Below are positions 55,188 to 63,962 of a DNA stretch of 64,000 nt, piece by piece; the first letter of the stretch is position 1; every line of letters starts with the position of its first letter. The position numbers and the translations under genes are program-made. Origin of the DNA: Flammeovirga agarivorans (GTDB taxonomy: Bacteria > Bacteroidota > Bacteroidia > Cytophagales > Flammeovirgaceae); assembly GCF_012641475.1 (NCBI RefSeq), contig NZ_JABAIL010000001.1, positions 496,001 through 560,000 of the forward strand. Reading direction: 5' to 3'. The notes beneath the pieces were generated by a model. That model was not told the origin of the DNA, did not search any database, and saw only the letters and a list, made by a program, of their open reading frames with translations.

Positions 55188-56183
55188 ATGTTTAACAAGA
55201 GTTTAAATAATGCCTTACAAAAATGGGCCGAGTTATTAGGAGGAGCAGTGAATAACAATATTGTAACCATTAATAATGATAAAGCCATAGGAACAATAGA
55301 AGGCTTCTCAATATCTGAGGATATGGATTTATTGAGATATGATTTTACAATTCTTAAGCCTGTCCATTTAAAAGCATCTGGTAAAGAACCTTTTCAAGAT
55401 TATGAAGTTCCTATTTATTTCGGGGAGCCCTTAAGTAAATCAATCAAAGTGATGAGTAATGAGGATGGTACGCTTACAAAAATGAATACCACTTCGATAG
55501 GTGGCTTTTCTTCTAACGCTTTCACCCACTTAGATTGTTCGAATGAAAATAATATCAATAAGCACATGAAGTTGATTTCTGTAAGAGTTAAGAACAATGC
55601 TTTTGAAAAGTATGTCAACTCAACAGAAAATATCAAAAAACTATTTGATACCTCTAAGCACTTCTTTGTATATGAAGAATTAGATTTAAGCATGAGAAAC
55701 ATCTTTAATAACCTTATGGATGTGGATATTTCAACTCCTTTTGCAAAAGAACATATAGAAATCTATGCTAAACACTTACTGGCGACATTCTTCTTAAGAA
55801 TCGAAGAACGAAAGAATATTGAAGCCTCAAATACATATAACTTTCATGTCGAACCTGTTTTTAAAGCAAAACAGATATTGAATGATGTAAAAAATGAAAA
55901 CCTCAATATCGATTACTTAGCAAGAGAATGTGGGTTAAGTGGTAGTAGATTAAGAGTGCTCTTTAAAGAAACTTTTGGTATTACGATTCATAAGTACCAT
56001 CATGATATTCGATTGGATGAGTCAAAGAAACTATTAATCGAAGGGCAAAAATCGATCATGATGATTGCTATGGATTTAGGTTTTGCAAGTGCAAGTCATT
56101 TTACTACTTCATTTAAAAAGAGATACAATACCACCCCGAAAGATTTTCAGAAGAGTATTTTTGGGAATAAAATATATGCATAA
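55188..56183 (+). CDS. AraC-family regulator (paralogue 3)
   Basis: 331 residues from the ATG at 55188 (MFNKSLNNALQKWAELLGG); a TTG at 55179 is in frame but the ATG aligns with paralogue 2. HTH region CGLSGSRLRVLFKETFGITIHKYHHDIRLDE and MIAMDLGFASASHFTTSFKKRYNTTPKDF. Near copy of the gene at 53707 in length and order of motifs. Confidence 0.9.
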   Translation: MFNKSLNNALQKWAELLGGAVNNNIVTINNDKAIGTIEGFSISEDMDLLRYDFTILKPVHLKASGKEPFQDYEVPIYFGEPLSKSIKVMSNEDGTLTKMNTTSIGGFSSNAFTHLDCSNENNINKHMKLISVRVKNNAFEKYVNSTENIKKLFDTSKHFFVYEELDLSMRNIFNNLMDVDISTPFAKEHIEIYAKHLLATFFLRIEERKNIEASNTYNFHVEPVFKAKQILNDVKNENLNIDYLARECGLSGSRLRVLFKETFGITIHKYHHDIRLDESKKLLIEGQKSIMMIAMDLGFASASHFTTSFKKRYNTTPKDFQKSIFGNKIYA

Positions 56184-56190
56184 GAAATAT

Positions 56191-56216
56191 AAAGGAAGTC
56201 GATTTTGACTTCCTTT
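56191..56216 (+). terminator. Terminator of AraC paralogue 3
   Basis: AAAGGAAGTC (56191-56200) and GACTTCCTTT (56207-56216), 6-nt loop, then T's. Confidence 0.85.
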
Positions 56217-56279
56217 TTTTGTGAACTTATTTTCCAATTCTTTGATCTTTTTCGCCAATTGATCCTTGTAGAAATCGAC

Positions 56280-56293
56280 CACCTTTGTAATGT
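56280..56293 (+). promoter_or_regulatory. Promoter -7 region CACCTTTGTAATGT of the SDR gene
   Basis: A TTG lies 18 nt upstream. The 14-mer equals three other promoters in the window. Leader about 36-40 nt to the ATG at 56329. Confidence 0.6.
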
Positions 56294-56328
56294 TCAGAAA
56301 ATAAAAAACTATAAAACTCTTATCTACT

Positions 56329-57318
56329 ATGGAAACATTACAACCTCAATCGCAATCAGTTCTTATCACCGGTGCAAATGGCGGAATGGGAAAAGAAACT
56401 ACTAAACTATTAGCTAAAAAAGGATATAACAGAATTGTTATGGCTTGTAGAACTGAAGGTAAAGCCGAAAAAGCAAAACAGGAAATAGTTACAGAAATTC
56501 AGCCATACAAAGTAGATGGTTTAGAAGTAGCAGGAGGTTTTGATATGAACAATCCTGATGAAATTGAGAAAGCGGTAAATGCTTTACCTGCTAATAAACC
56601 TTTTGATGTGGTTTTTCTTCAAGCAGGGGGAGTTGTTTTTGGTAAAGATTTCGAGTTTATCAATTATAAAGGAAAGAAAATAGAAAGAACCATTTTCCAA
56701 AATACTCTTGGAGGTTACGTAACACTTTTTCATCTAAAAAGAAGAGGGTTATTGAAACCAAATGCCCGAGTGATATTTGCAGGAGGCGAAGGAGCAAGAG
56801 GAATTCCTGGAATGATTGAAAAACCTGAGTTTACTTCAGCACAACATCTAAATCAATATGTCTATGGTAATGTGAAATCAAAATATGTTGATATGAATGC
56901 CATGGGAGTAAGCAAGTACAGTTCTGCTATTTTAGTTCAGAAATTGGCGGAGTTATATAAGGATGAATTCCAAACGGTATGGTTTACGCCTGGTTTAACG
57001 TATGGTACCAATGGTTTGGCTTCTAAGCCTGCCTTTGAACGTTTTATATTCGAAAAAATCGGTTTTGGAATTATGGCTTTCTTCGGGTTAGCTCAAAGCC
57101 CAGTGGCTGCTGCACAAAAATATGTTGATGCTATTGAAGGAAAATATGGAGAAAATGGAGATGTATTAGGAGCACCAGAGAAAAAAATGTTAGGCTCAAT
57201 ATCAGATCAAAAACCAATGAATAGTTCATTGACAAACCAAGCTTTGATAGATGAGTTTTACTCTATTGTGGTAGATACTTTTGGTGAAATTCCAAAGAAA
57301 GAGAAAGCTACTGCATAG
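56329..57318 (+). CDS. Short-chain dehydrogenase-like protein lacking the usual catalytic Tyr
   Basis: 329 residues. Rossmann NAD(P) motif TGANGGMG (14-21), MACRTEGKAEKAKQEI (NADP-type Arg), LQAGG in the NAG position. The usual YxxxK reads MxxxK here (AMGVSKYSSA), although a Tyr follows directly after the Lys. The family resembles retinol-dehydrogenase or protochlorophyllide-reductase-like SDRs. It may bind cofactor without normal chemistry or use another residue. Single gene with its own promoter. Confidence 0.75.
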   Translation: METLQPQSQSVLITGANGGMGKETTKLLAKKGYNRIVMACRTEGKAEKAKQEIVTEIQPYKVDGLEVAGGFDMNNPDEIEKAVNALPANKPFDVVFLQAGGVVFGKDFEFINYKGKKIERTIFQNTLGGYVTLFHLKRRGLLKPNARVIFAGGEGARGIPGMIEKPEFTSAQHLNQYVYGNVKSKYVDMNAMGVSKYSSAILVQKLAELYKDEFQTVWFTPGLTYGTNGLASKPAFERFIFEKIGFGIMAFFGLAQSPVAAAQKYVDAIEGKYGENGDVLGAPEKKMLGSISDQKPMNSSLTNQALIDEFYSIVVDTFGEIPKKEKATA

Positions 57319-57401
57319 CAAAGAAGTCGTTCCAGACAATTTAGATAGTTAAGAGTATAGAGTGATGAAGTTTATTGACTTCTCACTCTTTCTTTTTAAT
57401 A

Positions 57402-57433
57402 AAAAAGGCTAAATATTTCTACTTAGCCTTTTT
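57402..57433. terminator. Bidirectional terminator
   Basis: AAAAAGGCTAA (57402-57412) and TTAGCCTTTTT (57423-57433), between the SDR gene and hemN. Confidence 0.8.
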
Positions 57434-57436
57434 AAT

Positions 57437-58801
57437 TTATATTGTTGATGAGAAAATTCTTGATTGTGGTTTTGCAACCAACATTCTCGCATCTAGCGTC
57501 ATGCAAATATTCCTTACAAAAGGTCTTCCTTTTTCTGTTACTTCTAAGGATCTATCATTTACGATCACTAAACCATCTTTTTGCATTTCTTCTAGCTTTT
57601 CGTCTAGATTCGCAAATAGAGGCAATTGAGCGGTCATATCGTCCCATTCTGTTTCGAAGTGACACATGATATTTAGAATATGCTTTCGTACCAATAAGTC
57701 TTCTTCAGATAAAACATGTCCTCGATAGATAGGTAATTTTCCATCTTCAATTACAGCTTTATAGTCTTCAACCTTTTTAATATTTTGAGCAAAAGAAGTC
57801 CAAGAATCTGAGATCGATGAACATCCAAGACCTACCATTAATTGAGTATAAGTAGGTGCATAACCCATAAAATTACGGTGCAGTGCTTTTTTATCAGCAG
57901 CGATTGCTAGCCCATCTGTTGGTAGTGCAAAGTGGTCCATACCAATTTCTACATAGCCAGCCTTTTCAAACATTTCTTTTCCTACTTCATACAATGCTCT
58001 TTTCTCTTCATTAGAAGGTAAATCTTCTTCTGAAAAACCACGTTGTCCTGGAGCAGTCCAAGGTACATGTGCGTAAGAATAGTAAGCAATTCTATCAGGT
58101 CTTAAAGCGTTAGACTTTGCGATAGTATCTTTTACACATTCTAATTTTTGGAATGGCAAACCAAATACTAAATCAAAGTTGACAGAAGTATAACCAATTC
58201 TTCTTGCTTCATTGGTCACAAATTCTACTTGTTCGTAAGATTGAACTCTATTAATAGCTTTCTGAACAACTGGGTCAAAATCTTGAATTCCTAAGCTAAT
58301 TCTTGTATACCCAACATCAAAAAGAGCTTGTAAATGTTCTACTGTTGTATTTACTGGGTTGGCTTCAAAACCCATCTCAGCATCTTCATGAAGTTCAGCA
58401 AATTCAAAAATTCCTTTCGTTAACCTTTGTAAGTTTTCTGGGCTAAAGAACGTTGGAGTTCCTCCCCCTAGATGAATTTCTTTGATTTTTGCTTTTTCCT
58501 CACCAAAAATAGAAACATACATTTTCCATTCTTTTAGTAAAGCATCGATATATGAATCTTCAACCGAGTGGTTGATTGTAATTCGTTTGTTACACCCGCA
58601 GAAAGTACATAGCTTCTCACAATAAGGAAGATGAATGTATATACTGATACCATCTTTTGCATTACTTGCTTTAAAAGCTTGAGCAACATGTTCAGACCAT
58701 TGCTCTACAGTAGGGTCATTATCCCAATAGGGTACAGTAGGGTAGCTGGTGTATCTTGGTCCGGGAACGTTGTATTTTCGAATTAGTGTCTTATTATCCA
58801 T
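57437..58801 (-). CDS. hemN: Oxygen-independent coproporphyrinogen III oxidase
   Basis: 454 residues from MDNKTLIRKYNVPGPRYTSYP; the extra MNFSVKMI at 58825 is rejected because the promoter's -7 box (58829-58836, TACCTTTG on the minus strand) would leave almost no leader. Radical-SAM enzyme of heme synthesis: HLPYCEKLCTFCGCNKR (CxxxCxxC plus the extra C), LGGGTPTFF, ISLGIQDFDPVVQKAINR. Works without oxygen. Confidence 0.95.
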   Translation of the reverse strand: MDNKTLIRKYNVPGPRYTSYPTVPYWDNDPTVEQWSEHVAQAFKASNAKDGISIYIHLPYCEKLCTFCGCNKRITINHSVEDSYIDALLKEWKMYVSIFGEEKAKIKEIHLGGGTPTFFSPENLQRLTKGIFEFAELHEDAEMGFEANPVNTTVEHLQALFDVGYTRISLGIQDFDPVVQKAINRVQSYEQVEFVTNEARRIGYTSVNFDLVFGLPFQKLECVKDTIAKSNALRPDRIAYYSYAHVPWTAPGQRGFSEEDLPSNEEKRALYEVGKEMFEKAGYVEIGMDHFALPTDGLAIAADKKALHRNFMGYAPTYTQLMVGLGCSSISDSWTSFAQNIKKVEDYKAVIEDGKLPIYRGHVLSEEDLLVRKHILNIMCHFETEWDDMTAQLPLFANLDEKLEEMQKDGLVIVNDRSLEVTEKGRPFVRNICMTLDARMLVAKPQSRIFSSTI

Positions 58802-58828
58802 AATCATTTTTACAGAGAAATTCAATTA

Positions 58829-58836
58829 CAAAGGTA
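58829..58836 (-). promoter_or_regulatory. Promoter -7 element of hemN
   Basis: TACCTTTG on the minus strand, followed by TAATTG, close to the TAATGT extension of four other promoters here. The -33 element is not clear. Confidence 0.55.
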
Positions 58837-58936
58837 GTCATAGATAGAATTGAAAGTGAGGATTGTTGTCATCAGAATTGATTTTTTTATTAACAATATT
58901 CAACAGAAAATCCATATTTCAATTCATCTGATTTTT

Positions 58937-59725
58937 CTAAACGAAAATCTCTCCTTTTAAATATGTAACAGCTTTGCCTGATATCAATACTCTTTCTCCC
59001 TTGTCTACACAATGTAATACACCACCTCTTTTTGAAATTTGATGAGCAATCATGTGCTTTTTATTTAGCTTTTCAGACCAAAAAGGAATTAAAACAGTAT
59101 GAGCTGATCCTGTAACAGGGTCTTCATTGATACCAATACCAGGATGAAAAAATCTAGAAACAAAATCAACATTATCTCCTTTTGCTGTAGCGATAATACC
59201 TAAGTCTGGACTTTCTTTATTGATTAAATTGAAATCTGGAGTTAGAGAACGGACTTCTTCTTCAGAGTCTAATTCTGCAACTATAAACATACCTTGTTCA
59301 TAACACTGTTGTACTGTTTTTCCTAATGCTTTCTCAATAAATAAAGGTTTAGTAATAGCACTGGCTTTCTGACTTGGGAAATCCAACGTTAATCCATTCT
59401 CATTTTTTTCTACAATTAATTCACCACTTAAATGGGATTTGAAAACAACTTTATTGTCATTATATTTTGTGTGTTCGAATAAGTAATGAGCAGCAGCCAG
59501 GGTAGCATGTCCACATAAACGGATCTCACTTTCGGGTGTAAACCATCTTATTTGATAGTGATCTTTATGAAAAACAAAGAAGACCGTTTCTGCTAAATTA
59601 TTTTCCATTGCTATGTTTTGCATCAGCTTTTCATCGATCCAATTTTCAAGTGGAACAACAGCGGCAGGGTTACCTTTAAAAATTTTTTCACAAAAAGCAT
59701 CAATTTGATAGATTGAAAGTGTCAT
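58937..59725 (-). CDS. PhzF family isomerase-like protein
   Basis: 262 residues, full length. PhzF fold: YQIDAFCEKIFKGNPAAVVPL, MQNIAMENNLAETVFF with the catalytic Glu, LCGHATLAAAHYLF, GINEDPVTGSAHTVLIPFW. The family includes PhzF and many epimerase-like members; no phenazine genes nearby, substrate unknown. Confidence 0.92.
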   Translation of the reverse strand: MTLSIYQIDAFCEKIFKGNPAAVVPLENWIDEKLMQNIAMENNLAETVFFVFHKDHYQIRWFTPESEIRLCGHATLAAAHYLFEHTKYNDNKVVFKSHLSGELIVEKNENGLTLDFPSQKASAITKPLFIEKALGKTVQQCYEQGMFIVAELDSEEEVRSLTPDFNLINKESPDLGIIATAKGDNVDFVSRFFHPGIGINEDPVTGSAHTVLIPFWSEKLNKKHMIAHQISKRGGVLHCVDKGERVLISGKAVTYLKGEIFV

Positions 59726-59944
59726 GATTTTAATTTTAGTACGACTAATAAATTGAAAGTATATGTTTTATTATTTAATTACACTTGGAAAAGTGATATG
59801 ATCAATATCAAAAGTATTTGTTTTCATTGCTAAAAAACAAAATTAAAGTGGCTTAAGTTATATTACTTCAAAGTGTAATTTGTGATAAACAATTATTCGA
59901 ATCAAGCAAAACAATACATTACCAAGCTTACAATTACTACTATC

Positions 59945-60433
59945 ATGAAAAAAATAATTTTCTCAATCATTGTTCTTTCATTATGCTTTTCAACTTCTTG
60001 TTCAAAGAATGAAGAGCCTGAGCCTTTAGACTTATCTACATTAACTCCTCAAGATGATGATGCCAACTCTAATAATGATGCGGAGGAAGATACTGAAACT
60101 GGGGATATGGATGAAAACATGGAAGAAGAAGAGACCGAAGGGTTAATGGGATCTTTTCAAGGAAGTGCCCATCCAACTTCAGGTGATGTGAAAATTGTCA
60201 ACGACACCGTAATTATGTCAGATAATTTTAAATCTGATGATGGTCCAGATCTATACATTTACCTAGCACAAGATGTAAATGGAAACGGGTTTATTGATTT
60301 AGGGACCTTAAAAAGTACATCAGGAGTTCAAGAATACAGTGTTCCTGCTGGAGTAGATTACACCAAGAATAAATACGTTATGGTATGGTGTAAAAAGTTT
60401 AATGTACTCTTCGGCTATGCTGTAGTGGAATAA
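59945..60433 (+). CDS. DM13-domain lipoprotein with acidic linker
   Basis: 162 residues from MKKIIFSIIVLSLCFSTSC, lipobox STSC. A linker rich in Asp/Glu/Asn (about residues 33-68) precedes a DM13 domain: SFQGSAHPTSGDVKIV, SDDGPDLYIYL, GTLKSTSGVQEYSVP, VMVWCKKFNVLFGYA with the conserved Cys. DM13 is proposed to act in electron transfer or redox signalling at the cell surface. Convergent with feoB. Confidence 0.85.
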   Translation: MKKIIFSIIVLSLCFSTSCSKNEEPEPLDLSTLTPQDDDANSNNDAEEDTETGDMDENMEEEETEGLMGSFQGSAHPTSGDVKIVNDTVIMSDNFKSDDGPDLYIYLAQDVNGNGFIDLGTLKSTSGVQEYSVPAGVDYTKNKYVMVWCKKFNVLFGYAVVE

Positions 60434-60470
60434 AAAAAGGGAAGTTTCAATTAGAAACTTCCCTTTTTTT
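60432..60470. terminator. Bidirectional terminator
   Basis: 17-bp perfect stem (60432-60448 / 60454-60470, core GGGAAGTTTC) with a 5-nt loop and A7/T7 ends, between the DM13 gene and feoB. Confidence 0.9.
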
Positions 60471-60484
60471 TGAGCTGTATTAGA

Positions 60485-62596
60485 CTAGAACATATGGTAA
60501 GCAATTAATGCACCTACATAAGCTAAACCACTCATATATATAAATTGAACAACAGGCCATTTCCAGCTTTTTGTTTCTCTTTTTACTACCGCTAATGTAG
60601 ACATACATTGCATAGCAAATACATAGAAAATCATCAATGAGAAAGCAGTAGCTTTTGTAAATTCATGTTTTCCTGTAACTGGGTCAACTGCAGTTGCAAG
60701 TCTTTTTCTTAATGGTGCAATATCATCACCGGCAGATCCAACACTATAAATAGTAGCCATTGTACCTACAAAAACTTCTCTTGCGGCAAATGATGTAACC
60801 AGTGCAATAGAGATTTTCCAATCATAACCTAGAGGAGCAAAGATTGGCTCAATACCTTTACCGATGATACCTACATAAGATGCTTCAATTTGTTTTGAAG
60901 CTACATAATCTTCAGTTTCTAATTGATTGAAGCCTTTAAATTCAGCTTCTTTTTCTGCAAGTTGAGTAGCTTCTTCAATATTATCTCCAGGACCATATGA
61001 TGCTAAAGCCCATAGAACAATAGAAACAATCATAATCACTTTACCTGCTTCCATAACAAAAGTATTTACTTTTTCACTTACAGTTAATGCGACATTTTTC
61101 CAGTGAGGCATTTTATAAGAAGGTAATTCTATTGCAAGGAATGAAGGCGCATCTGCTTTCAATATTAACTTGAAAATAAAGCCAGCAATTAATGTAACTA
61201 CTATGCCCAATAGATATAAGCCCATAAATGCCAATCCTTGTAAGTTAAATACGCCCCATACCATTTCATCTGGTACAGCGAAGGCGACCAGTATTGCATA
61301 AACAGGAATACGGGCAGAACAAGAAATTAATGGCGTCACTAAAATAGTAATCATTCTTTCTTTCCAATTGCCAATTGCTCTAGCAGCCATTACAGCAGGA
61401 ATTGCACAGGCACCTCCAGAAATTAATGATACAATCGAACGTCCACTCATACCAAATTTGATCATCAATCGATCAAACATATACACTGCTCTAGACATAT
61501 AACCAGACTCTTCCATTAATGAAATAAGGAAGAAAAGTATAGTAATTTGTGGAACAAACACTAGCACTCCACCAAGACCTGCAAGTACACCGTCTAATAC
61601 AAGATCCGTAAACCAGCCTTCCGGCATGACACCTTTAAGGTATTCACCAATAGTAGCAATACTTTCATCAATGAAATCCATAGGAGCAGAAGCCCAAGAA
61701 AAGATAGACTGGAATACTAACATTAATAATCCGAAGAATATTAATGGACCAAATACTTTGTGAGTAACAATTCTATCTAATTTATCACTAAAACTATCTT
61801 CTTCAGAAGCTTTTTCTTTTACAGCTTCTTGAGTCAGTGGTGTAATGAAGTTATAACGTTGAAGCGTTTCGTCAATCTGAAGTCGCATGTCTTTGAAGTC
61901 ATGCTTTTCAGTAATATTCTTAATTTCCTCTTTGGAAGAAAGATCTATAAATGGTAACTGATCATAATGATGTGCCCAAAGTAATGCTTGGTAATCGTTG
62001 ATATTTTCATTTAGTTTTTTGATATCAATGATAGAAGCTTGTTCAACTGCACTAAAGTTGAAAGTTTTAATAGTAGATTCAGAAGAAGTACTAATTACTT
62101 GTTGAACTTTCTCTTTTAACTCGGCGATACCTTCTCCAGTTCGTCCATTGATTTTCACAACAGGAACTTTAAAAGCATTCTCAATTTTCTTTAAATCTAA
62201 TTCAAACCCTTTTTTTTCAGCGATATCAGACATATTTAATCCCAAAACTGTTGGGATCCCGAGGTCCTTTACCTGAGATAATAATAATAGGTGTCTTTCA
62301 AGGTTTGTTGAATCAGCTATATATATAATTGCGTCGGGATAATCCTCGGAAGAAGGGTTAGCAAAAGTGTTGAGAACAACTCTTTCATCAGATGAAGTAG
62401 GATATAAACTGTAAGTACCAGGGAAATCAATTACGGTAGCTTTATGGTCGTTGTCTAATGAAGTAGTTCCGATTTTTTTATCAACCGTAACTCCTGGAAA
62501 GTTACCCACTTTCTGACGTAAACCTGTTAATTGATTAAATATAGAAGACTTTCCAACATTTGGATTGCCTAGTAGTGCTATGGTTTGTTTGTTCAT
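60485..62596 (-). CDS. feoB: Ferrous iron transporter B
   Basis: 703 residues: N-terminal G domain (LLGNPNVGKSS, TVIDFPGTYSL, GLNMSD), GDI region, then the membrane channel with GGLGGVLVFVPQ-like Gly motif, MFDRLMIKFGMSGRSIVSLISGGACAIPAVMAAR, and SCSARIPVYAI. GTP-driven Fe2+ uptake. feoA lies 6 bp upstream. Confidence 0.96.
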   Translation of the reverse strand: MNKQTIALLGNPNVGKSSIFNQLTGLRQKVGNFPGVTVDKKIGTTSLDNDHKATVIDFPGTYSLYPTSSDERVVLNTFANPSSEDYPDAIIYIADSTNLERHLLLLSQVKDLGIPTVLGLNMSDIAEKKGFELDLKKIENAFKVPVVKINGRTGEGIAELKEKVQQVISTSSESTIKTFNFSAVEQASIIDIKKLNENINDYQALLWAHHYDQLPFIDLSSKEEIKNITEKHDFKDMRLQIDETLQRYNFITPLTQEAVKEKASEEDSFSDKLDRIVTHKVFGPLIFFGLLMLVFQSIFSWASAPMDFIDESIATIGEYLKGVMPEGWFTDLVLDGVLAGLGGVLVFVPQITILFFLISLMEESGYMSRAVYMFDRLMIKFGMSGRSIVSLISGGACAIPAVMAARAIGNWKERMITILVTPLISCSARIPVYAILVAFAVPDEMVWGVFNLQGLAFMGLYLLGIVVTLIAGFIFKLILKADAPSFLAIELPSYKMPHWKNVALTVSEKVNTFVMEAGKVIMIVSIVLWALASYGPGDNIEEATQLAEKEAEFKGFNQLETEDYVASKQIEASYVGIIGKGIEPIFAPLGYDWKISIALVTSFAAREVFVGTMATIYSVGSAGDDIAPLRKRLATAVDPVTGKHEFTKATAFSLMIFYVFAMQCMSTLAVVKRETKSWKWPVVQFIYMSGLAYVGALIAYHMF

Positions 62597-62602
62597 GATT
62601 TC

Positions 62603-62827
62603 TTAGTCTATAGTAGCAAATACAGTTTTGGCTTCTTTTAAACCTAAAGCAAAAGACTGTTGTTCAGATTTGATATATAAAGCTCCTCCAAATGGTGCTT
62701 TTCTTAAAATCTGAAGCTTTTTACCTGGATATAAACCAAGTTCAATAAGTCTACTACCTACCACTTTATCTTTGAACTCACAGATTGTTCCAACCTTTCC
62801 GTGAGGTAATGTATCGATACTGACCAT
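62603..62827 (-). CDS. feoA: Ferrous iron transport protein A
   Basis: 74 residues, SH3-like fold: KDKVVGSRLIELGLYPGKKLQILRKAPFGGALYIKSEQQSFALGLKEA. Small cytoplasmic partner of FeoB, first gene of the feoAB operon. Confidence 0.93.
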   Translation of the reverse strand: MVSIDTLPHGKVGTICEFKDKVVGSRLIELGLYPGKKLQILRKAPFGGALYIKSEQQSFALGLKEAKTVFATID

Positions 62828-62997
62828 GTTTGTTATTCTAATCTCGAATGAAAGTCTTATTTAGACTTAATATTGATAGGCGAAGATACAATTCTGTTCT
62901 GAAATTTGGTAGTGAATATTTTTAATGAGGGGAAACTTGTTGACTTATTTATCAAATTTTCAATAAATTGAATGATTACTCACTAATAAATAAGTAA

Positions 62998-63924
62998 ATG
63001 ACCTCTCCTCAAATAGACAACATCACAAAAGACGAACTTTATGTTTCTGTTGGATCAGACCAATTGTATGTGAAAAGGTATCGACATCAAAATGCCCAAG
63101 AAGCTATTTTAATGATTCATGGAAGTGTCGAAAGTGGGCGTATTTTTTATTCCAACTCAGATAAAGGAATTGCTCCATACCTCGCTCAGAAGGGGTTTGA
63201 TGTATTCGTTGCTGATTTTAGAGGTAGGGGAAAAAGTACTCCCCCTGTTTCTTCAAAAAGTAAGAACAGACAAATTGATGCTATAGAAGAAGAAATACCA
63301 GCATTATTGAATAGAATTAACCAGGAATATGATGCGAAGGTAAATATTCACATTGTTGCACATTCTTGGGGCGGTGTATGGATGTTGGCACATTTAGCAA
63401 GACATCCAGAGTTAACAATAAAAAGTATGGTCTATTTGGCTGTTAAGAGAAGTATCTCAATAAAATCATTTAAAAAGTTTTTTGAAGTAGACCTTGTATG
63501 GAAATGGCTATCCGGCTTAATCACAAATATTGTGGGTTACTTTCCAGCAAAAGAAATGAAGATTGGTGATGAAAATGAAAGTAAAGGTGTTTATCAAGAT
63601 TGTAAATCCTGGGTATATTCTTTAGATAAGTGGGTAGATCCAACAGATGGTTTTGATTACCTGAAAGCGTTTGAAAAAAGATCAGATTTACCACCAACTT
63701 TATATTTAACGGGAAAGAAGGAATATTACTTGGGGCATCAGCAGGATGTAAAAAGGTTGATGAAAGAAGTGAATAACACAAAAGACCAATTTATTTATTT
63801 GTCGAAGGATAATGGGTATGCTTTAGATTATAACCATATAAATATCTGCACAGCAAAGGAAGCAATTGAAGACCATTTTCCCATCATAGACCTTTGGTTG
63901 AAACAACAAAAACTAGCACAATAA
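62998..63924 (+). CDS. Alpha/beta hydrolase
   Basis: 308 residues, no signal. LMIHGSVESGRIF (oxyanion His-Gly), VADFRGRGKS, nucleophile Ser in AHSWGG, late Asp/His near DYNHI. Serine hydrolase of unknown substrate. Confidence 0.85.
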   Translation: MTSPQIDNITKDELYVSVGSDQLYVKRYRHQNAQEAILMIHGSVESGRIFYSNSDKGIAPYLAQKGFDVFVADFRGRGKSTPPVSSKSKNRQIDAIEEEIPALLNRINQEYDAKVNIHIVAHSWGGVWMLAHLARHPELTIKSMVYLAVKRSISIKSFKKFFEVDLVWKWLSGLITNIVGYFPAKEMKIGDENESKGVYQDCKSWVYSLDKWVDPTDGFDYLKAFEKRSDLPPTLYLTGKKEYYLGHQQDVKRLMKEVNNTKDQFIYLSKDNGYALDYNHINICTAKEAIEDHFPIIDLWLKQQKLAQ

Positions 63925-63926
63925 AA

Positions 63927-63954
63927 AAAGACTTACCATTTCTGATAAGTCTTT
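63927..63954. terminator. Hairpin terminator
   Basis: AAAGACTTA (63927-63935) and TAAGTCTTT (63946-63954) after an A-run; between the hydrolase gene and the tRNA. Confidence 0.7.
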
Positions 63955-63962
63955 AAAAGTTG

